Assembly: GCF_042651485.1 (NCBI RefSeq)
Contig: NZ_JBHSDH010000013.1
Coordinates: 1,488,001-1,552,000, forward strand
Direction of reading: 5' to 3'
Length of the DNA stretch: 64,000 nucleotides
DNA from: Sphingorhabdus_B arenilitoris
Lineage (GTDB): Bacteria > Pseudomonadota > Alphaproteobacteria > Sphingomonadales > Sphingomonadaceae
A program made the position numbers and the translations under genes. Below, piece by piece: positions 54,843 to 63,942 of the stretch. Position 1 is the first letter of the stretch. The number at the start of each line of letters is the position of its first letter. Under the pieces are notes generated by a model. The model was given only the letters and a program-made list of their open reading frames with translations. It was not told the DNA's origin and did not search any database.

Positions 54843-55733
54843 TCAATCCTGCGACCAGCGCGCAAATATGGCGGTGGGCAGCAACAGGCCGCGTGTCTGT
54901 TCGCGCACCGCAAGCTCGCCAAATTCCACCCTGCCCGGCAAGTCGCCAAAATGCGATTTCAGCAAAGCTCCAAGCGCCATCGCCGACATTCGCACGGCAT
55001 ATACGGTTAGGAAAAGGCAGCGGGAATTGGCATCAATCAACCGGCGGCAATCGGCGATCAGCGGCGGCAAATCTTCCTCCAGCCGCCAAATTTCGCCATC
55101 AGGGCCGCGGCCATATTTGGGCGGGTCGAGCAATATCGCGTCATAACGCCGTTCCCGCCGAACCTCCCGCGCGGCAAATTTGGCGGCATCGTCGATGATC
55201 CAGCGCACCGGGCGGTCCGTCATGCCCGACATTTCTGCATTGACCCGCGCCTGTGCCACCGATTTTTTCGATGCATCAACATGGACCATTTTGGCTCCCA
55301 CCGCCGACAGAGCGAGCGTGCCAACGCCGGTATAGCCAAATAAATTCATCGCATCGGGTTCAGCAAGTCCGGTCAGCTTTCCGCGCATCCAGCGCCAAAC
55401 CGGGTCCATGTCAGGGAAAAATCCCAAATGGCGAAACGGCGTGCATTGCGCGTTGAAGGTAACTTCGTCGTTCCAGCATAGCGGCCAGCCATCGGTTGGC
55501 ACGGGCCGATGATTATACCATCGCCCGCCGCCTTCATCATCGCTGCCGGGGATAAATTCGGCGTCGGCATCCCAGTCGCTGAGCGCTGGTTGCCACATGG
55601 CCTGTGGTTCGGGGCGAATGAAGCTCTTATCGCCATAGCGTTCATATTTGCGGCCCGCGCCGCTATCGATCAATGTATAATCGGTGCGCGGCTCGCTGAT
55701 CAGCGTCACGAAATTGGGCGATAGGCCGTTCAC
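54843..55733 (-). CDS. Class I SAM-dependent rRNA methyltransferase, RlmI-like
   Basis: 296 residues. SAM motif I is in MNLFGYTGVGTLALSAVG near 130, the acidic motif II in MVHVDASKKSVAQ, and the catalytic ILLDPPKYGRGPDGE near 202. The C-terminal part matches the RlmI/RlmK-type large-subunit RNA methyltransferases, but the N-terminal PUA domain of RlmI is lacking, so the target base is uncertain. It overlaps thrC by four bases and ends about ten bases before folB starts, forming one minus-strand run. Confidence 0.85.
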   Translation of the reverse strand: MNGLSPNFVTLISEPRTDYTLIDSGAGRKYERYGDKSFIRPEPQAMWQPALSDWDADAEFIPGSDDEGGGRWYNHRPVPTDGWPLCWNDEVTFNAQCTPFRHLGFFPDMDPVWRWMRGKLTGLAEPDAMNLFGYTGVGTLALSAVGAKMVHVDASKKSVAQARVNAEMSGMTDRPVRWIIDDAAKFAAREVRRERRYDAILLDPPKYGRGPDGEIWRLEEDLPPLIADCRRLIDANSRCLFLTVYAVRMSAMALGALLKSHFGDLPGRVEFGELAVREQTRGLLLPTAIFARWSQD

Positions 55734-57133
55734 AGCAATGCAGGACGCGCGGCATTGGACAGGATATAGTCGCGCACCGCCGCATATTCGCCGGGCAGGA
55801 CTTCGTAGCGTTCCTCCCGCTCAAACAAATTGCCCACGCGCCCGGGCAAGGCCGGACGAATGCCCGTTGCCTGTTCCACCGCATCGCGAAATTTTGCCGG
55901 ATGCGCGGTGGCGAGCGTCACTACAGGCACGTCTGCTGCGATATTGGCGGTGCGCGCACCGTGCAATCCGATCGCGGTATGCGGATCAATAATCTGCCCG
56001 CATTGTTCATAGGCCCACCGCATTGCACCTGCCGTTTCGTCGGCATCGGCGCGGGCGCTGGCAAAGAAGCTGGCCCGTTTGCGCATATCGGCGGACAATA
56101 CCATCTTGCCCATTTGTTCAAACCATTTCATCCGCGCCGCCGTGGTCGACCCATCGCGGCCCTCCAGGTCGAATAGCAACCGTTCAAAATTGCTCGACAC
56201 CTGAATATCCATTGACGGCGCACTGGTCGGCGTCACGCCGCTGACCGAATAATCGCCGCGTGACAAGGCGCGGTGCAGGATATCATTGACGTTGGTGGCC
56301 ACAATCAACCGCTCCACCGGCAGCCCCATTTGCGCGGCAACATAGCCAGCGAACACATCACCAAAATTGCCGGTCGGCACCGAAAAGGCAACCTTACGCT
56401 CCGGCGCGCCCAATTTCAGCGCGGCGGCAAAATAATAGACAATCTGCGCCATCAAACGCGCCCAGTTGATCGAGTTCACCGCAGTCACATTCAGCACGCT
56501 ATTGACATCGGGATCGTTGAACATCGTTTTGACCATCGCCTGCGCATCATCAAAACTGCCCTGAATGGCGATATTGTGGACATTGGGGGCCAGCACGGTG
56601 GTCATTTGCCGCCGCTGCACATCGCTGATCCGGTTATGCGGGTGCAGCATGAAAATTTCCACCCGCTCACGCCCGGCAACCGCATCAATCGCCGCTGATC
56701 CGGTGTCGCCCGACGTCGCCCCAACAATCGTCAGCGCCTTATCCGAACCCGACAGGAATTTTTCAAATAGCTGTCCCAAAAGCTGCAATGCGACATCCTT
56801 AAATGCCAATGTCGGCCCGTGGAACAGCTCGAGCAGCCAATGCTGACTATCCAGCTGCACCAGCGGGGTGACAGCGGCATGGCTAAACCTGCCATAGGCC
56901 GCCTCGCATAATTCCTTCAGTTCCGCCTCCGATAGCGACCCTTTGGTAAAAGGCGTCATCACCCGCACCGCAAGATCAATATAGCTCAGCCCACGCATCG
57001 ACGCGATTTCCGCCTCGCTGAAACGCGGCCATGTTTCGGGGACGTATAATCCGCCGTCGCTGGCAAGCCCGGCGAGCGTTACGCCTTCGAAATCAAGATT
57101 GGAGGCATTTCCTCTGGTACTAAGATATTTCAT
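55730..57133 (-). CDS. thrC: Threonine synthase
   Basis: 467 residues of the long (type II) threonine synthase. It begins MKYLSTRGNASNLDFEGVTLA in parts, with the PLP lysine K112 in HGPTLAFKDVALQLL and the phosphate-binding GATSGDTGSAAI. It converts O-phosphohomoserine to threonine. It lies alone upstream in its strand, with an inferred promoter before 57133, and is followed by the methyltransferase gene, overlapping by four bases (ATGA). Confidence 0.96.
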   Translation of the reverse strand: MKYLSTRGNASNLDFEGVTLAGLASDGGLYVPETWPRFSEAEIASMRGLSYIDLAVRVMTPFTKGSLSEAELKELCEAAYGRFSHAAVTPLVQLDSQHWLLELFHGPTLAFKDVALQLLGQLFEKFLSGSDKALTIVGATSGDTGSAAIDAVAGRERVEIFMLHPHNRISDVQRRQMTTVLAPNVHNIAIQGSFDDAQAMVKTMFNDPDVNSVLNVTAVNSINWARLMAQIVYYFAAALKLGAPERKVAFSVPTGNFGDVFAGYVAAQMGLPVERLIVATNVNDILHRALSRGDYSVSGVTPTSAPSMDIQVSSNFERLLFDLEGRDGSTTAARMKWFEQMGKMVLSADMRKRASFFASARADADETAGAMRWAYEQCGQIIDPHTAIGLHGARTANIAADVPVVTLATAHPAKFRDAVEQATGIRPALPGRVGNLFEREERYEVLPGEYAAVRDYILSNAARPALL

Positions 57134-57191
57134 GCGGATTCCCGTCTGCTGTCCGAAAGCCGGTTAGCGATAGGAAGCGCTTACCGCAAGA

Positions 57192-58778
57192 TCAATGCAA
57201 ATGCGCCCGGACAAAATCGGCACATCTTTCGCCGATCATAATGCTCGGCGCATTTGTGTTGCCGCTGACTAGACGGGGCATGATGCTGGCATCGGCGACA
57301 TACAGCCCCGCTATCCCATTCAGCCGCAGCTGGGTATCGACCACGGCATCAGCATCGCTGCCCATCCGGCAAGTGCCGACCGGATGATAGACCGTATCGG
57401 CCCGCGAGCGGATCAGCGCATCGAGCGCATCGTCATCATCAAGCGGCGTGTTATTCACATCGACACCGCCATAATAGGCCATCGGGGCGGTTTGCATGAT
57501 CCGGTGCATGACTTTGACGCCGGTGCGCAGGACCGCCATATCGCGGTCATCGTCCAAGAAATTGGGATCGATGACGGGCGCGGCGGCGGCATCGGCGGAG
57601 GCGATCCGCACCGTTCCCCGGCTTTCAGGACGCAGGACGCAGGCATGGCAGCTAAAGCCGTGCCCCCTCACCTTTTCCCGGCCATGATCCTCCAGCGGCG
57701 CGGGCACGAAATGATATTGCACATCGGGCGCCGGCACGTCGGGGGCGGATTTGATGAAGCCGCCAGCTTCGGCATAAGGCGTCGTCATAATGCCTGTGCG
57801 TTTCAGCCGGTGTTCGATCACGGCCTTTGCCATACGCAATGTGCCAGGGAGCGAATCGCCGATAAATTCACGCGACTGCGTCATAAATCGGCTGACATAA
57901 TCAATATGATCTTGCAGGTCGTTGCCGACAGCGGCCTTGTCGAGAGCGACATCAATGCCATGTTCGCGCAAATGCGCGGCAGGGCCAATGCCCGACAGCA
58001 TCAAAATTTGCGGCGAGTTAAACGCGCCTGCCGACAGGATGACCGCGCCGCGCGCCATAATCTGTCTGCTTTTCCCGCCCTGACGGATTTGTACGCCAGC
58101 CGCCCGCCCGCCGGTGACGATGATCTTCTCCGTCAAACTGTCGGTGAGCACGGTGAAATTGGGCCGCGATCTTGCCGGTTCCACATAGGCCCGGGCCGCC
58201 GACCAGCGTTCGCCGCCCTTTTGCGTGACTTGATACATGCCGAAACCTTCTTGCCGCGCGCCGTTAAAATCATCGGTGCGCGGATATTGGAGCCGAGCGG
58301 CGGCTTCGATAAAGGCGGCGGAGCCCGGGTTGGAATAATGTTGATCCATCACGCTGAGCGGACCATCCGCGCCGTGATAGTCATCGCCGCCGCGTTCATT
58401 GCCTTCGCTGCGTTTGAAATAGGGCAGGACATCGTCATAGGCCCAGCCATCACAGCCGAGCGCCGCCCAATTGTCATAATCCCATTTCGCCCCGCGAATA
58501 TATACCATGGCGTTGATCGCGCTCGACCCGCCCAGGCCGCGCCCGCGCGGTTGATATCCGGTGCGTCCATTCATCCCTTTTTGCGGGACGGTTTCATAGC
58601 GATAGTTGGATTTGTCTGGCAAAAACGGCATGAAGCCCGGTGTTTTTATAAGGAAATTGTCATTCGTGCCGCCTGCCTCGATCAAGCAGACGCTATATTT
58701 TCCATCTTCGGAAAGCCGCCCTGCCGCCGCGCTGCCCGCACTGCCGCCGCCGATTACGATAATGTCAAACTCGTCCAT
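57192..58778 (-). CDS. GMC family FAD-dependent oxidoreductase (choline/alcohol dehydrogenase type)
   Basis: 528 residues. The FAD motif IIVIGGGSAGSAAAGRLSE starts at about residue 5, GGSSAINAMVYIRG is the first GMC signature, GAFNSPQILMLSGIGP the second, and VYHPVGTCRMG holds the catalytic histidine. These enzymes oxidise primary alcohols, often choline, or long-chain or cyclic alcohols; betaine genes are not nearby, so the substrate is open. The neighbouring sterol-desaturase-family gene lies upstream on the same strand, with a 56-bp gap. Confidence 0.9.
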   Translation of the reverse strand: MDEFDIIVIGGGSAGSAAAGRLSEDGKYSVCLIEAGGTNDNFLIKTPGFMPFLPDKSNYRYETVPQKGMNGRTGYQPRGRGLGGSSAINAMVYIRGAKWDYDNWAALGCDGWAYDDVLPYFKRSEGNERGGDDYHGADGPLSVMDQHYSNPGSAAFIEAAARLQYPRTDDFNGARQEGFGMYQVTQKGGERWSAARAYVEPARSRPNFTVLTDSLTEKIIVTGGRAAGVQIRQGGKSRQIMARGAVILSAGAFNSPQILMLSGIGPAAHLREHGIDVALDKAAVGNDLQDHIDYVSRFMTQSREFIGDSLPGTLRMAKAVIEHRLKRTGIMTTPYAEAGGFIKSAPDVPAPDVQYHFVPAPLEDHGREKVRGHGFSCHACVLRPESRGTVRIASADAAAAPVIDPNFLDDDRDMAVLRTGVKVMHRIMQTAPMAYYGGVDVNNTPLDDDDALDALIRSRADTVYHPVGTCRMGSDADAVVDTQLRLNGIAGLYVADASIMPRLVSGNTNAPSIMIGERCADFVRAHLH

Positions 58779-58834
58779 GATTGTCTCCTCATACGGAAGG
58801 TTTAATCACGCGATTAAATTGAAGCAATGGGGTT

Positions 58835-59737
58835 TTATCCTGTAGGCGAAGATTTTTCGCTGTTCGCCCGCGCCCTAATCATTGCGCTCGTCTCGCGGCT
58901 GCCGTCATGGCTCCAACCGGGTTCGCGGATCATGTAAGACAGCTTATGCCGCCATGGTGCGGACCAGACATCACGGGCAATCGCGGTCCATTCATGAAAG
59001 GCGACCTTGACCAGATTAAACGTGCCAAGGTTAGCAACCAAACCATAGCGCGGCGGATCGGCCGGGTCTTCTGCGACAAAGCTGCCGAACATCCGGTCCC
59101 ATATCATCAACACGCCAGCATAATTGGCGTCCAGATACGCGGGATTAACCGCATGATGGACCCGGTGGTGGCTGGGCGTGTTGAACAGATATTCAAACCA
59201 GCGCGGCATTTTATCAATCGCCTCAGTATGGAACCAATATTGATAGAGCAGGTTGATCGCGCCGCAAAACAGCACCATCTCCACCGGAAATCCGATCAGC
59301 AATATCGGCAAGCGAAAGATGAAGCCAAAGGCAATGAAACCGGTCCATGTTTGCCGCAATGCGGTGGACAGATTATAATGCTCGCTCGAATGATGGTTCA
59401 CATGGCTGGCCCAAAACCAGCGGACGCGGTGCGCGCTGCGGTGAAACAAATAATAAGCCAGGTCATCGAGCACAAAACAAATCGGCCATGCCCACCAGAC
59501 ATAGCCAATATCGAACAGTGCCAAATCATGCGCAGCATAAGCAATAGCCAATATCGGACCAAGCGTCAGAAAACCAGCAACGCGGCTGCCCAAACCCATT
59601 GCAAGCGAGGTGACCGTATCGCGCAGCTCATAGCCCTTGCCGCGTTTATTCAGCAGCAATTCCGCCACTATCAGGATGATAAAAGCGGGGATGGCCCATA
59701 GGATGATGTCGGGCAAATCAGGAGCGATATCTGACAT
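58835..59737 (-). CDS. Sterol desaturase / fatty acid hydroxylase superfamily protein
   Basis: 300 residues with about five membrane helices. The histidine motifs HRSAH, HVNHHSSEHYN and HRVHHAVNPAYLD form the diiron site of the superfamily. The eight-histidine layout is complete, so an integral-membrane hydroxylase or desaturase is likely; substrates in bacteria include carotenoids, hopanoids and lipids. WDRMFGSFVAEDP is a further signature. It lies upstream of the GMC gene, and the two may act in the same lipid or alcohol pathway. Confidence 0.9.
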   Translation of the reverse strand: MSDIAPDLPDIILWAIPAFIILIVAELLLNKRGKGYELRDTVTSLAMGLGSRVAGFLTLGPILAIAYAAHDLALFDIGYVWWAWPICFVLDDLAYYLFHRSAHRVRWFWASHVNHHSSEHYNLSTALRQTWTGFIAFGFIFRLPILLIGFPVEMVLFCGAINLLYQYWFHTEAIDKMPRWFEYLFNTPSHHRVHHAVNPAYLDANYAGVLMIWDRMFGSFVAEDPADPPRYGLVANLGTFNLVKVAFHEWTAIARDVWSAPWRHKLSYMIREPGWSHDGSRETSAMIRARANSEKSSPTG

Positions 59738-59887
59738 GGCCGTTACTTACATCAATGTTAATGCACTGTCGAGTCGCGATAGCCGTGTTCTGTATCATTG
59801 CTGGAAAAACAAATATTAAGCGAAATAAACCTCTGGTTTTCCGGTTTTTGTCGGCTATCCTATATTTCAATGGATAAAGGATTCTCT

Positions 59888-61540
59888 ATGCGCTCTTCCT
59901 TCATCGCTCCGTGGATAAAGCTGCCATGCTATGGCGTTTTATTATCCGCCGGTTTATTGGCATCCCCCGTCGCCATGGGGCAGGAGCTACCCGGCACTGA
60001 GCCGGAAATAGCCGCACCCGAACCAGCGCCCGAAGCCGCAGCAGAAACGCCGCCCGCTGCCCAAGAGGTTCAAGCAGACATTCCTGCCGGTATCAATATG
60101 TCTGACATCCCTGCCAATAGCTGCCTTGCAAAAGCAGGCAATTTGGACGGCAGCGGCGCAGATTTGCCGCAAAGCATCGACGGCACGGCGTTGAAGAAAG
60201 AGTCGCAGCTGAAGAAAATTCGCAAAAAGGCGAAAGATGGCAGCTTACTGGTCATCAATGGCGGCGATTTCAAAAATTGGGACATGAGTGAAATTAAAGA
60301 CCTGTCCAATGTTTGTTTTCAAAATGCTGACCTGTCGGGCAGCAACTGGTCGGGGCAGCGGTATGACGGCATGGGATTTATCAACTCCAACCTGACCGGC
60401 GCCAATCTATCGAACGCCGTTATGCAGCATGTGTTGATACGCTCGACCATAATGGAAAATAGCAATGCGAAAAATGCCGATTTCAGCTTTGGGCAATTTG
60501 ATGGCGGCTGGGATGCGTCCATTGCCAATTGGGATTTAAGTCAGGCGAAGCTGCAAAGTTTCCGTTTCAGTTGCGGCAATGCCGAAAGCAATGGCTGCGC
60601 CTTTGACCGGCAGGGCGTCATCATCAATGGCGCGGATTTCAGCAATTCGACGCTGATAAATTTCGCGCTTTGGGACAGCGACTGGTCGGCCACTCGGCTC
60701 GACAATGCGATCATTACGTTGAACCAACTGCCCTATTTTGCCGGCGCAAAAATAGAAGACAGAATTTTGATCGCAGGCGCCGGACAGATTAGCAGCATCA
60801 GCGCGTCGTCGCTTACTACACTCGCCGAAATGCAGGCCAGAAACTGCGAAGACATTGCCGATAGTGCGGCGCGTTTTGCCTGCGACACAAAGGATGATGG
60901 CCTATTTGCATTAGCGCGCGATGTCACAATGCTGACCCCCACAGGCGATAGCCGCCGTGCGGCGCTCCGGGCGCTAAGCGAGCATCAGCAAGCCATTGAA
61001 ACTTGTAGCGCGGACGAGGATATGGCGGCAAAGTCCGCTTGTTTGAAACAAGCCCTGACCGCGCGGCGGATGGCCTTGCTGCCTGCAGCTGTCGCACCAG
61101 CCTGGTCCGGCAGCGCGCCTTATGCGGTGTTTGTGGAAACCGCGCTTGATACCGGCAAACCGGACGGAGCGGCCGCATTGGAACAAGTCGCGCCTGTGCT
61201 GACCAGTACCAGCAGCCATATTATCTTGATGCGCCGGACAAATGATGCAGGTGCTTTTGAACTGCGCGGCGCCTACCGGGATGCAGAGGGTCAGAATATC
61301 TGCCAACTGCGCAGCGAGCGCGCGGCGTTTCGGGCAGCAAATCTCTATAAAGATGTCACCGACAAACGGCGTTCTGGGGCGTTGATTGCCTTTAGTTTTA
61401 ATGACCGGATGATGATGGATATATCGGGCTATACCGCCATAGGCACCGGCGAAAGCTGCCCCGCTGCACCCGGCCAAAGCCTTGCCTATATCCCGATGGG
61501 AGCCGCTGACTTTGACCGGCTGTGGAATAGCCTGAATTAG
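59888..61540 (+). CDS. Exported pentapeptide-repeat protein
   Basis: 550 residues. A signal peptide (MRSSFIAPWIK... up to AMGQ) is followed by a Pro/Ala/Glu-rich linker, then pentapeptide repeats of A(D/N)LSG type between about 125 and 270 (NADLSGSNWSG, GANLSNAVM, NADFSFGQF) that form a right-handed quadrilateral helix. The C-terminal about 250 residues are different and have several cysteines, with a CxxC-poor, alanine-rich composition. The role is unknown. ATG 59888 is favoured by AAAGGA 7 bases upstream. Confidence 0.82.
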   Translation: MRSSFIAPWIKLPCYGVLLSAGLLASPVAMGQELPGTEPEIAAPEPAPEAAAETPPAAQEVQADIPAGINMSDIPANSCLAKAGNLDGSGADLPQSIDGTALKKESQLKKIRKKAKDGSLLVINGGDFKNWDMSEIKDLSNVCFQNADLSGSNWSGQRYDGMGFINSNLTGANLSNAVMQHVLIRSTIMENSNAKNADFSFGQFDGGWDASIANWDLSQAKLQSFRFSCGNAESNGCAFDRQGVIINGADFSNSTLINFALWDSDWSATRLDNAIITLNQLPYFAGAKIEDRILIAGAGQISSISASSLTTLAEMQARNCEDIADSAARFACDTKDDGLFALARDVTMLTPTGDSRRAALRALSEHQQAIETCSADEDMAAKSACLKQALTARRMALLPAAVAPAWSGSAPYAVFVETALDTGKPDGAAALEQVAPVLTSTSSHIILMRRTNDAGAFELRGAYRDAEGQNICQLRSERAAFRAANLYKDVTDKRRSGALIAFSFNDRMMMDISGYTAIGTGESCPAAPGQSLAYIPMGAADFDRLWNSLN

Positions 61541-61596
61541 GGGCAATTGAGGTTCCAGAAACGGTGCCAAAAACGGTTATAGTCCAAAACAAAATA

Positions 61597-61635
61597 CCGT
61601 CGCCCTCGCGAAGGCGGGGGTCCCTCACCTGAGGC
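61597..61635. repeat. Single palindromic repeat unit related to 17139-17172
   Basis: The core CCTCGCGAAGGCGGGGGTCC is followed by CTCACCTGAGG. It is the same family as the pair after purH (hairpin CGCGAAGGCG, then a (A/C)TCACCTG tail). It lies 56 bp after the pentapeptide gene, between it and the convergent ankyrin gene. Confidence 0.75.
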
Positions 61636-61700
61636 CCACCTTTGAACTGAACTTGTAGTTTAAACGCATCGATTAAAGCCAGAGGGCTACAGATCATCCT

Positions 61701-62642
61701 TTATTGCGCGGATTTTCCGAAACGCGTGATAATATCCTGCTTTGCATTGGGGTGAATGGTCAGCCCGGATTTTTCCAATTCCGGTGTCGGCCATTTGCCC
61801 GATAGTATCAATTTGCGCACCTCTGGCGGCGGCGGCGGCGGCCATGGCAGGCCGGATGCCTTGGCTTTCTCGAGCAGCTTTGCCTTCGCCTCCCGTTGCG
61901 CTTTACCCGCATCCAGAACCGACGGCTTGGTCAGCTGCCACGCCGGCAATGCCCCGGCCCCGCCAATTTGCCATAGCGCCGCGCCATGTTCATGCAGCAG
62001 AAGCGCGATTTCGTAATTTTCCATGGACAGTGCATCATGAATGGGCGTGAAACCAAAAGCGTCGCTGGCATTCACGTCCGCGCCATGCCGCAATAAGGTC
62101 ATCACCCCGCCTTTCGCGTCAAAAGCAAACAGCTCCTTCATGATGTTTTTGCCGTCCAATTTGGCGGCATCGCTACTCGCACCCGCTTGGAGCAGAATTT
62201 CCGCCATCACCGGGCTATCGGCCAATAAGGCAAGGGTGAGTGCCTCCCCTTTTTGCACGCCGTTCGGCTCTGCCCCTTTGCTGAGCAGCAAGCCGAGCAT
62301 ATCGGCGTTGCAACTGGCAACCGCAAAGGTTAGCAAATCGCCATATTGGCCCGTCGGCGGCGCGTCCATATCAGGGTCATATAGCACCTGCGTCCCCAAT
62401 AATTTGGGATCATCGTCAATTAACCCTGCGGCCTTTTCCAAATCGCCTGCGAATATGGCTTCGGCCAGTATTTTGCCCGATTGCCCGCTGCTTAAATGCG
62501 CTGACACGCTTTGCATCGACGGGCGAATAACCGCAGGGCGGGCGGAAAAGCATAAATTATCCTGAGCCAAGTCACATCCTCCGAGCAGCAGAGACGCCAT
62601 CGCCCCCAAAAGAGCCGCTTTTACCCGGCGTCCCTGCGCCAT
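61701..62642 (-). CDS. Ankyrin-repeat lipoprotein
   Basis: 313 residues from MAQGRRVKAALLGAMA, giving a signal peptide that ends in the lipobox LLLGGC. ATGs at 62678, 62705 and 62744 are also in frame. Ankyrin units are visible: LAEAIFAGDLEKAAGLIDDDP, LLTFAVASCNADMLGLLLSKGAEPN, LALLADSPVMAEILLQAGA and TPIHDALSMENYEIALLLHEHGAA, in part. These mediate protein contacts in the periplasm. It is in line with the lipase gene and could be its immunity or partner protein, but this is only a guess from proximity. Confidence 0.75.
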   Translation of the reverse strand: MAQGRRVKAALLGAMASLLLGGCDLAQDNLCFSARPAVIRPSMQSVSAHLSSGQSGKILAEAIFAGDLEKAAGLIDDDPKLLGTQVLYDPDMDAPPTGQYGDLLTFAVASCNADMLGLLLSKGAEPNGVQKGEALTLALLADSPVMAEILLQAGASSDAAKLDGKNIMKELFAFDAKGGVMTLLRHGADVNASDAFGFTPIHDALSMENYEIALLLHEHGAALWQIGGAGALPAWQLTKPSVLDAGKAQREAKAKLLEKAKASGLPWPPPPPPEVRKLILSGKWPTPELEKSGLTIHPNAKQDIITRFGKSAQ

Positions 62643-62751
62643 CCGCAGCAGAGTGTGAGAATATAGGCGGCTTTGCATATGCTTATCCCATCGGTGATAA
62701 CGCATGAAAGAATAGCTGGCAATCGCTTGCCTGCAACCCGCCATTACAGCT

Positions 62752-63696
62752 TCAAACGCTGCTGATGACCCATGCTATCCCGTGGCGCGCGGCGGGATTA
62801 TCCTGATACCATTTCACGCCTTCGGGCCGCACGGCGTCAATGCCGATGCGTCTGCCATAGGCTTCGGGCGCGTCCAACACCGCCGCCCCCAACAAACCGC
62901 CCAGCACGCCGCCGATAAACCGGTCCCCCCCATCTTGGATTAGCGACAATATCTCACCGCGCACATAATAGGCATCCACTGCACCGGCTTGCTCTACGCC
63001 CGCCGCCATGCGCATTTGTTCGGCAGTTTTAATCGTTTTGGCGCTTAACCCCGATGCGTTGAAAGTGACCGCAGGGATGCCGCCCGATATAGCCGCAGCC
63101 GAAGCCAATCCACCGCCCAGCGAATGGCCAGTGAATGTCACATTGCCATTGCCATAAAGCGCGATCTTCTGACCAATTTCCAATGCTTTGCGGTAATTAT
63201 CGGTGGAAAGACCAACGCTTTGCTGGAAATTTGATCGCCAATCGCTCGCGCTTTGCGAACCGCGGAACGAAACCACATATTGCGTATCGGCGCCAGTGCC
63301 AGTCACATAAACCCGCGCCTTAAATGCGCTTTGCGTCGATGATAAATCCTGCGGGTTGAGACCCAGAGCGCCTAAATCACCCGGCGTTGCCGCGCGGTAT
63401 CCCGATGGCGGATTGGCCCGGTCCCGATATACATCCTGCGCCAATAATGCGAGGTCGCGCGGCTGCGGTCCAGCCGCAGGGGCGTTGGACGATTGCAGCG
63501 CGGATATGCCCGCCGTCGCCAATTTTACCGCCGCAGAGGGCAGCGCATAGGCGGCAATCTCGCGGGAAGGAATGGCCAATATCGCATCGGCAATAATATC
63601 GCGCGGCACCAGCGGCATATGCCGCAATGCTTCGGTTAAAACCCGCCCTGTTATTGACCCAGACAGGCCGGAAGCCTGCCCTACTGCCCATGTCAT
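62752..63696 (-). CDS. Class 3 lipase-like alpha/beta-hydrolase
   Basis: 314 residues. VTFTGHSLGGGLASAAA holds the nucleophile serine of class 3 lipases, and VVSFRGSQSASDW the oxyanion region typical of this group and of Mbeg1-like proteins. The start, MTWAVGQASGLSGSITGRV, is not a standard signal peptide; the hydrophobic Gly-rich segment FIGGVLGGLLGAAVLD near 265 could insert in membranes. It ends WVISSV. It might be an exported phospholipase or effector; no secretion genes are in the window. An ankyrin lipoprotein gene follows it. Confidence 0.75.
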   Translation of the reverse strand: MTWAVGQASGLSGSITGRVLTEALRHMPLVPRDIIADAILAIPSREIAAYALPSAAVKLATAGISALQSSNAPAAGPQPRDLALLAQDVYRDRANPPSGYRAATPGDLGALGLNPQDLSSTQSAFKARVYVTGTGADTQYVVSFRGSQSASDWRSNFQQSVGLSTDNYRKALEIGQKIALYGNGNVTFTGHSLGGGLASAAAISGGIPAVTFNASGLSAKTIKTAEQMRMAAGVEQAGAVDAYYVRGEILSLIQDGGDRFIGGVLGGLLGAAVLDAPEAYGRRIGIDAVRPEGVKWYQDNPAARHGIAWVISSV

Positions 63697-63749
63697 TGCT
63701 TCAACTCCGCCGAAAATTCTTACTTATTCTGCCAATATGACTTAAATCT

Positions 63750-63833
63750 GCCCCGCTGTAACTAGACATAATGTTTAGGTGTTTGGACTGCGGGGCATAG
63801 GGTCAGGCTAGGGTCAGGACCTAAACATTATGT
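63750..63833. repeat. Nested inverted repeat, 15-bp perfect arms
   Basis: ACATAATGTTTAGGT (63766-63780) and ACCTAAACATTATGT (63819-63833) are exact reverse complements with a 38-base gap. A second pair, GCCCCGC (63750-63756) and GCGGGGC (63790-63796), interleaves with it. In the gap AGGGTCAGG occurs twice (about 63799-63807 and 63810-63818). It looks like a REP-like or transposase-linked palindrome and also lies in the divergent promoter region of the lipase and the partial gene. Confidence 0.7.
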
Positions 63834-63942
63834 GGAGATACAGGCTGTCATGAATCTGTTACACAAAGGCCAATAGGGGTATAAAATGTAGCAAACCGGC
63901 CGCCGCCAATTGGCAGCTGGGACAGAATGAAGGGGCGACATC

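Noticed and set aside
54833..54949. Longer start for folB at 54949
   Set aside because: It would overlap the methyltransferase gene by over 100 bases and adds sequence unlike dihydroneopterin aldolases.
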